From Micromonospora wenchangensis (lineage in GTDB: Bacteria > Actinomycetota > Actinomycetes > Mycobacteriales > Micromonosporaceae), in the NCBI RefSeq assembly GCF_002210435.1, contig NZ_MZMV01000017.1, positions 55,376 to 119,375 on the forward strand: 64,000 nt of DNA, written 5' to 3'. A model generated the notes under the pieces. It was given only the letters and a program-made list of their open reading frames with translations, made no database searches and was not told the origin of the DNA. Shown here in pieces: positions 58,943-64,000 of the stretch. Positions within the stretch are counted from its first letter, which is position 1, and each line of letters starts with the position of its first letter. A program made the position numbers and the translations under genes.

Positions 58943-60459
58943 CGCCGGGACTCCACCGGCACCGGCTGCTCGACCGGGGGACCGAACAGCGAGGTGGCCG
59001 CGCTCTCCGCGCCCCGCCCGATCCGGGCGTAGACGTCGGGTCGGTTGGCGCGCAGCACCAGACCCCACAGCAGGCCGATCAGCGCGGCCACCGGGTAGAC
59101 CCCGGGGATGATCCAGCGCAGCGGCGAATCCGGCGCGACACCGAGCAGGGTGGCGAAGTTCGCCACCGCCACCGCCACCACGGCGGCCAGCGCGACGGTG
59201 GCCAGGGCCGGGGCGATCGCCCGCTTCCACAGCGACTCCGAGGTGTCGGAGCGGGCGAAGTAGACGATCACGGCGACGCTGGTGGTGGCGATCAGCAGCA
59301 GCACGCCGAAGCCGCCGCCGGTGCCGGCGTAGTAGAACAGCTGCACCACCGGGTCCCAGCCGTTGACCGCGTACAGCACGATCACCAGCAGGCCGAGCAG
59401 GCTCTGCGCCAGCGAGGCCATCCGGGGTGCGCCGGTGCGCGGCGAGGTCTGCCCGAAGGCGGCCGGCAGCACCCGCTCCCGGCCCAGCGCGAAGGCGTAC
59501 CGGGCGGTGGTGTTGTGGAACGAGATCATCGCGGCCAGCACCGAGGTCATGAACAGCGCCTGGCCGATGGTGACCGCGGTGTCGCCGAGGTGCGCGGCGG
59601 CCAGGTTGAAGATCAGTTCGATGCTCTGCTCACCGGCGGCGGCGGAGATGTTCTCCGGGCCGACGGCCACGGTCATCGACCAGGAGGAGAGCGCGTAGAG
59701 CCCGGCGATGATCGCCACCGAGAGGTAGGTGGCCAGCGGGACCGTCCGCCGCGGGTCCTTGCTCTCCTCGCTGAACACCACCGAGGACTCGAACCCGACG
59801 AACCCGGTCATGGCCAGCACCAGCAGTGCGCCCGCCCCCGGCACCAGGAGGTTGGCCGGGGCGAGGGCGGCGAAGCTGGTCGAGCCGCCCGCCGGGTGGC
59901 TGAGCTGACCCAGGTCGAACACGACGATCACCACGATCTCGGCGATCAGCAGCACCGCCAGGACCAGGCCGTTGACGTCCACCCGCAGCAGGCCGAGGAA
60001 CGCGACCAGGGCCCAGGCGACCAGGGCCACCACGGACCAGTGCGGTTCGACGCCGAACAGGGTGCCGAGCACCGGGGCGGCGGCGGCGCCGATCGCGCCG
60101 TAGAGACCGACCTGGAGCGCGTTGTAGGCGATGAGCGCGACCCAGGCCGCGCCCACGCCGGCCGGGCGGCCGATGCCACGGGAGACGTAGGCGTAGAACG
60201 CGCCGGCGTTCTCGACCCGGCGGGCCATCGCCACGTAACCCACGGAGAAGAGCGCCAGGACAGCGCCCACGGCGAGGAAGGCCAGCGGCATGCCGGTGAT
60301 GCCGGTGACCGCGTAGCCGGTGGTGACCACGCCGGCCACCACGGTCAGCGGCGCGGCGGCGGAGAGGACGAAGAAGATGACCGACGGCACGCCGAGGCGG
60401 CCACGGGCCAGGGCGTCGCTGACGTTGCTGGGGCGGTCGACTGTCGGATTCGGGGGCAT
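58939..60459 (-). CDS. APC family amino acid permease
   Basis: A 506-aa transporter with 12 predicted helices. First helix SVIFFVLSAAAPLTVVAGVV with GITGMPLAFLAVGA, then the long FVGFESSVVFSEESKDPRRT loop of the AAT/APC superfamily. Short charged ends. Proton-coupled amino acid, amine or polyamine uptake, substrate not fixed. ATG 60459 has a GGAG 7 nt ahead. Forms a two-gene operon with the GNAT. Confidence 0.92.
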   Translation of the reverse strand: MPPNPTVDRPSNVSDALARGRLGVPSVIFFVLSAAAPLTVVAGVVTTGYAVTGITGMPLAFLAVGAVLALFSVGYVAMARRVENAGAFYAYVSRGIGRPAGVGAAWVALIAYNALQVGLYGAIGAAAAPVLGTLFGVEPHWSVVALVAWALVAFLGLLRVDVNGLVLAVLLIAEIVVIVVFDLGQLSHPAGGSTSFAALAPANLLVPGAGALLVLAMTGFVGFESSVVFSEESKDPRRTVPLATYLSVAIIAGLYALSSWSMTVAVGPENISAAAGEQSIELIFNLAAAHLGDTAVTIGQALFMTSVLAAMISFHNTTARYAFALGRERVLPAAFGQTSPRTGAPRMASLAQSLLGLLVIVLYAVNGWDPVVQLFYYAGTGGGFGVLLLIATTSVAVIVYFARSDTSESLWKRAIAPALATVALAAVVAVAVANFATLLGVAPDSPLRWIIPGVYPVAALIGLLWGLVLRANRPDVYARIGRGAESAATSLFGPPVEQPVPVESRR

Positions 60460-60512
60460 GGGGCTGCTCCGGAAGAGGGGAGAGGAGGGGGGAAGGGGGT
60501 GGCGCGGCGAGA

Positions 60513-61163
60513 TCAGGGGATGCCGCGCAGCACCGCCGCGCCGACCGCGGCCTCGGTGTGCACGACGAGTTCCTTCAGGGGGGCCGGCAGGGAACCGACG
60601 AGGGTGGACAGTCGGTGGTGGGCGCGCGGTCCGGCGCTCCACAGCACCTCGCGGGTCAACCCGGCGGCGGCCACCAGGCCGAGCAGCGTCGTGTCCGACA
60701 CCAGCGGCTGTTCGGGCCGTTCGACCAGGGCCCGCAGCCGGGTCGCCGGCCAGGCGGCGGCGTTGAGGTCGATCGGCAGGTAGCTGACGGTGGTCCGCAG
60801 CAACCGGCGGTTCTCCTGCCGGCGCAGCACCCCGGCCCGGGCCAGCCGCTCCCCCACCGAGGTGGTGGACGACTGGGCCAGGAAGGCGAGCCAGGTGCGC
60901 ACCGCCTGGTGCTGCGACTCACCGATCAGTTGGTCGAGCACGGTGTGGGCCAGCGCGTCGGCCGGGGGACGCCGGTCGATCACGGTGACCAGTCCACCGG
61001 AGACGGTGATCTGTCCGAACAGGATCAGCTCGGCCAGCAACCCGGCGGCCAGGCCGAGCCCGGTGGCGCTCGGGTGCAGTTTGGCCTTGCCACGACTGTC
61101 GTTGTGGGCGATCAGAAAGAACTCGTCGGCGACCAGCAAACGAGCCTCCCACGCATTGTCCAC
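60513..61163 (-). CDS. GPP34 (Golgi phosphoprotein 3) family protein
   Basis: A 216-aa helical protein. EARLLVADEFFLIAHNDSRG at the start, LGLAAGLLAELILFGQITV in the core, and RLARAGVLRRQENRRLLRTT in the later half: the bacterial GPP34 domain. In eukaryotes this fold binds phosphatidylinositol 4-phosphate; bacterial versions are of unknown role, though actinobacteria may carry several copies. GTG 61163 is used. Divergent from an XRE/DUF397 locus, with an inverted repeat between. Confidence 0.88.
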   Translation of the reverse strand: MDNAWEARLLVADEFFLIAHNDSRGKAKLHPSATGLGLAAGLLAELILFGQITVSGGLVTVIDRRPPADALAHTVLDQLIGESQHQAVRTWLAFLAQSSTTSVGERLARAGVLRRQENRRLLRTTVSYLPIDLNAAAWPATRLRALVERPEQPLVSDTTLLGLVAAAGLTREVLWSAGPRAHHRLSTLVGSLPAPLKELVVHTEAAVGAAVLRGIP

Positions 61164-61208
61164 AGGTGATCCACGCCGGGTGACAGGATGCCCGCAGAGC
61201 TCGAGCTT

Positions 61209-61234
61209 TGCAACTCCCAGATTCGATAGTTGCA
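61209..61234. promoter_or_regulatory. Inverted repeat in the divergent GPP34/XRE promoter
   Basis: TGCAACT at 61209-61215 and AGTTGCA at 61228-61234 form a 7-bp dyad with 12-nt spacing, in the 118 nt between the GPP34 and XRE genes. Candidate operator of the XRE regulator. Confidence 0.4.
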
Positions 61235-61281
61235 CTCCGTGCTCGTGCGACCTGCGGATCTTGTCGTGACAGACTCGGAGG

Positions 61282-62127
61282 GTGACCGTCAGCCCCACTG
61301 TTCGCCGCCGCCGCATCGCCCGTGAACTCCGCCAACTGCGGGAACGCGCGGGCATGACACTGGACGTCGCCGCCCGCCAACTCGACATGTCCAAGAGCAA
61401 CCTGTCCCGGATCGAGAACGCTCAGATCGGCATCAAACCCCGCGACGTCCGCGCCGCATTGGCCCTCTACGAGGTGACCGGGGTCGATGCCGAGGCGCTG
61501 ATCGAGATCGCCCGGGGCGCCCAGCAGCGCGGCTGGTGGCAGAACTACAGCGACGTGCTGCCCGAGTGGTTCGAGTTCTACGTCGGCCTGGAGGCCGAGG
61601 CGGAGAGCCTGCGCACGTACGAGGCGGAGTCCGTCCCCGGGCTGCTGCAGACCGAGGCGTACGCCCGGGAGATGTTCCGTCGTACGGCCGGCGAGGAGGG
61701 GCTGGAGCGCAAGGTGGCCGCCCGGCTGCGCCGCCAGGAGGTGCTGCACCGGGACTCCCCCCGGGTGGAGTTGTCGGTGGTCCTCAACGAGGCGGTGCTG
61801 CTGCGCCCGGTGGGCGGGCCGGCCGTCATGGCGGAACAGTTGACCCACATGGCCCGGGTCGCCCGGTCACCGAACGTTACATGCTACGTACTTCCGTTCT
61901 CGGCCGGGGGCCATCCCGCGATGAGCACCCCTTACGTGATCCTCACGTTTGCCGACGCGGCCGACAATTCCGTGGTTTACCTGGACAATCTCACGGTGGG
62001 TCTGGCGCTGGAGGAAGCGGGACACGTGCGCGGGTATACCCTTGTGCACGAGGAGCTGTGCCGGATGGCACTGGATCCGGAGCGGTCCCTGGCCCGCCTG
62101 GAGGAGGCTTCTCGTCACTTTGCGTGA
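61282..62127 (+). CDS. XRE-family regulator with DUF5753 domain
   Basis: A 281-aa regulator. HTH about 10-65: RRIARELRQLRERAGMTLDV, RQLDMSKSNLSRIENAQIGI. DUF5753 about 95-275: NYSDVLPEWFEFYVGLEAEA, ESVPGLLQTEAYAREMFRRT, VTCYVLPFSAGGHPAMSTPY. GTG 61282 directly follows GGAGG, too close for a normal ribosome site, so the message may be leaderless or the start slightly different. Paired with DUF397 downstream and GPP34 upstream (divergent). Confidence 0.92.
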   Translation: MTVSPTVRRRRIARELRQLRERAGMTLDVAARQLDMSKSNLSRIENAQIGIKPRDVRAALALYEVTGVDAEALIEIARGAQQRGWWQNYSDVLPEWFEFYVGLEAEAESLRTYEAESVPGLLQTEAYAREMFRRTAGEEGLERKVAARLRRQEVLHRDSPRVELSVVLNEAVLLRPVGGPAVMAEQLTHMARVARSPNVTCYVLPFSAGGHPAMSTPYVILTFADAADNSVVYLDNLTVGLALEEAGHVRGYTLVHEELCRMALDPERSLARLEEASRHFA

Positions 62128-62170
62128 TCGCATCGCCGCGGCACGCCCTGGGGGGAACGGAAGGTACGGG

Positions 62171-62371
62171 ATGCAGGCGCTGCCTCTGTCCATGATGGAC
62201 TGGCGGACCAGCAGCCGCAGCAGCGGCAACGGCAACTGCGTGGAGATCGCCTCCACCGACGACCGGATCGCGGTGCGCGACAGCAAGGACCGGTGCGGCC
62301 CCGCGCTGGTCTTCTCCGCCGACGCCTGGACAGCCTTCGTCACCGGCATGGAGGCGGTACGCCGGGTCTGA
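62171..62371 (+). CDS. DUF397 family protein
   Basis: A 66-aa protein: DWRTSSRSSGNGNCVEIAST, IAVRDSKDRCGPALVFSADA, WTAFVTGMEAVR. It differs from the first DUF397 protein (49334) in having Cys in DRCGP and lacking GARWRKS, so they are diverged paralogues. ATG 62171 follows GGGGGAACGGAAGG by a suitable distance. Stop codon sits in the loop of an ACGCCGGG/CCCGGCGT hairpin (62359-62381). Confidence 0.92.
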   Translation: MQALPLSMMDWRTSSRSSGNGNCVEIASTDDRIAVRDSKDRCGPALVFSADAWTAFVTGMEAVRRV

Positions 62372-62387
62372 CGCCCGGCGTGCCACA

Positions 62388-64000
62388 GTGGCAGCCGTGC
62401 TCCGTGACGTACCCCTCGACCTGCCGGTCCGGCCGGCGCTGGCACCCCTGCTGCGAGCGCTGACCGACGCCGGTGGCGCGGTCCTGGTCGCCCCGCCCGG
62501 CACCGGCAAGACCACCCTGGCCCCGCTCGCCGTGGCCGACGGGGTGGCCGGGCGGGTGCTGGTCGCCCAGCCCCGCCGGGTGGCCGCCCGCGCGGCGGCC
62601 CGGCGGATGGCCGACCTGCTCGGCGAGCGGGTCGGCCAGCGGGTCGGCTACGCCGTCCGCGGCGACCGCCGGGTCGGGCCGGACACCCGGGTCGAGGTGG
62701 TCACCACCGGCCTGCTGGTCCGCCGGCTGCTGCGCGACCCGGACCTGCCCGGGGTCGACGCGGTGCTGCTCGACGAGGTGCACGAGCGGCAGCTCGACGC
62801 CGATCTCGCGCTGGCCTTCGCCGTGGAGGCCCAGGCGGCGCTGCGGCCCGAGCTGTGGCTGGTGGCGATGTCGGCGACCCCGGAGGCGGACCGGTTCGCC
62901 GCGTTGCTCGGCGGCGACACGCCGGCCCCGGTGGTCCGCGCCGAGGCGGCCCTGCACCCGGTCGCCCGGGTCTGGACGCCACCGCCGCGCCCGGTCGCGC
63001 CGCCGGGCGCGGGACGGGTCGATCCGCTGCTGCTCGACCACGTCGCCGCAACCGTCCGGCGGGCCCTGCACGAGCAGGACGGCGACGTGCTCGTCTTCCT
63101 GCCCGGGGCGGGCGAGATCGGGGCGGTGACCCGCCGGCTGGCCGACCTGGCCGACCGGGTGGCCGTCCTGCCGCTGCACGGGCGGCTGCCCGCCGCCGCG
63201 CAGGACGCCGCGCTACGCCCCGCCGACCGCCGTCGGGTGGTGCTCGCCACCTCGGTCGCGGAGAGCAGCCTGACCGTGCCCGGGGTCCGGGTGGTGGTCG
63301 ACGCCGGCCTGGCCCGGGTGGCCCGTACCGACCTGGCCCGGGGGCTGGGCGCGCTGGTCACCGTGCCGGTGTCCCGGGCCGCCGCGACGCAGCGGGCCGG
63401 CCGGGCCGGCCGGCAGGGCCCCGGGGTGGTCTACCGCTGCTGGTCGGAGGGGACCCACGGCCGGCTCGCCGCGCAGCCCGAGCCGGAGATCGCCACCGCC
63501 GACCTGACCGGCTTCGCGCTGGACCTGGCCGCCTGGGGCAGCCCGGACGGGGCCGGACTGGCGCTGCCCGACGCGCCGCCTCCCGCCGCGCTGACCGTGG
63601 CCCGGGAGACGTTGACCGCCCTCGGCGCGATCGACGCCGACGGCCGGGTGACCGCCCGGGGACGGGCCATCGCCGCCACCGGCACCCACCCCCGGCTGGG
63701 CCGGGCCCTGCTCGACGGTGCCGACCGGATCGGCCGGGACCGGGCCGCCGAGCTGGTCGCCCTGCTCGCCGAGGACGGCCTGGCCGGGCGGCACGACGAC
63801 CTCACCGCCGCGTGGCGGCGGCTGCGCGACGACACCGACCCCGGTGCCACCGCCCGCTGGCGCGCCGAGGTACGCCGGCTGCGGGCCGCGCTGCCCGCCG
63901 GCGATCCCGACCGGGCCGGCACCCCGGGCGACCCGCCGACCGGTCCGGCCCGCACCGACGACCGGGACCGGCCCGGCCACCGGCGGGCGGCCGGCGACCG
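62388..64000 (+). CDS. hrpB: ATP-dependent helicase, HrpB type (partial, runs off the window)
   Basis: A DEAH-box RNA helicase-like protein; 537 codons visible, true end beyond 64000. Walker A GTGKT (38-42, K41) in VLVAPPGTGKTTLAP, DEVH box in VLLDEVHERQ, SATPE motif III, and QRAGRAGRQGPGVVYR motif VI followed by the start of the helicase-associated domain. HrpB is a widespread bacterial DEAH helicase of unclear role. GTG 62388 or 62397 is the start; no strong ribosome site. It follows the DUF397 gene by 16 nt but is probably not functionally linked. Confidence 0.9.
   Translation, partial: MAAVLRDVPLDLPVRPALAPLLRALTDAGGAVLVAPPGTGKTTLAPLAVADGVAGRVLVAQPRRVAARAAARRMADLLGERVGQRVGYAVRGDRRVGPDTRVEVVTTGLLVRRLLRDPDLPGVDAVLLDEVHERQLDADLALAFAVEAQAALRPELWLVAMSATPEADRFAALLGGDTPAPVVRAEAALHPVARVWTPPPRPVAPPGAGRVDPLLLDHVAATVRRALHEQDGDVLVFLPGAGEIGAVTRRLADLADRVAVLPLHGRLPAAAQDAALRPADRRRVVLATSVAESSLTVPGVRVVVDAGLARVARTDLARGLGALVTVPVSRAAATQRAGRAGRQGPGVVYRCWSEGTHGRLAAQPEPEIATADLTGFALDLAAWGSPDGAGLALPDAPPPAALTVARETLTALGAIDADGRVTARGRAIAATGTHPRLGRALLDGADRIGRDRAAELVALLAEDGLAGRHDDLTAAWRRLRDDTDPGATARWRAEVRRLRAALPAGDPDRAGTPGDPPTGPARTDDRDRPGHRRAAGD

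Noticed and set aside
1..64000. tRNA, rRNA, or well-known riboswitches
   Set aside because: No T-loop (GTTCGAATC-type) with a paired cloverleaf, no rRNA-like stretch and no recognisable riboswitch core was found by eye; weak or divergent examples could be missed.

Overview
The window is very GC-rich chromosomal DNA with strong third-position G/C bias, frequent GTG starts and many actinobacterial families (XRE/DUF5753 regulators paired with DUF397 proteins, DUF3618/DUF4235/holin-X, DUF1206, GPP34, F420-dependent oxidoreductase, SpoIIE phosphatase with an ATPase module). This fits an actinomycete, most likely Micromonosporaceae (Micromonospora or a close relative). That placement is by family content and base composition only. 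About 73 protein genes are supported. No rRNA, tRNA, CRISPR array, transposase or integrated phage was seen. Two genes run off the ends: an ADP-ribosylglycohydrolase at the left edge and an HrpB-type helicase at the right edge.

Layout. 1-6.2 kb: two-component system, adenosine-deaminase-family enzyme with a trans-aconitate methyltransferase, aldo/keto reductase, cold shock protein. 6.5-10.3 kb: minus-strand envelope and stress block (DUF4235, DUF3618, holin-X, MscS channel, DUF1206, lipoprotein). 10.4-19.3 kb: class V aminotransferase, GH3 glycosidase, F420 oxidoreductase, RecQ-like helicase with an unusual C-terminus, AraC regulator, topoisomerase IB. 19.3-27.2 kb: a tightly coupled minus-strand operon for activated heptose synthesis and transfer (GmhB-GT9 fusion, two glycosyltransferases, GmhA, HldE, an SDR, a second GT9). 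27.4-28.7 kb: SRPBCC protein and polyprenol-phosphate mannose synthase-like GT2. 28.7-31.8 kb: divergent phytoene-desaturase-like flavoprotein and aldehyde dehydrogenase. 31.9-49.1 kb: many small stress or membrane genes (BrkB, DUF2795, SRPBCC, MFS, two secreted proteins, MscS-like channel, SpoIIE phosphatase, Na+/H+ antiporter, renalase-like oxidase, phosphoesterase, SDR, GH15). 49.3-51.2 kb: XRE/DUF397 locus divergent from three coupled small genes. 51.9-52.2 kb: three tandem 92-bp hairpin repeats. 52.3-64 kb: MarR/pirin pair, phospholipase D-like protein, acetoacetate-decarboxylase-like protein, sigma factor of the SigB/F/G group, GNAT and APC permease, GPP34 protein, second XRE/DUF397 locus, HrpB helicase.

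How it fits together. The strongest candidate for an under-described system is the heptose operon. GmhA, HldE and GmhB together make an ADP-heptose, normally an LPS precursor, yet this organism should have no LPS, and four glycosyltransferase domains sit in the same operon with 1- to 16-nt overlaps. The neighbouring polyprenol-phosphate mannosyltransferase suggests a membrane-linked glycan or secreted glycoconjugate. Other distinctive points are the hairpin array, in-frame tandem repeats in two enzymes, a secreted protein built of three repeats, and many starts that look leaderless (TANNNT 6-8 nt before the start codon).
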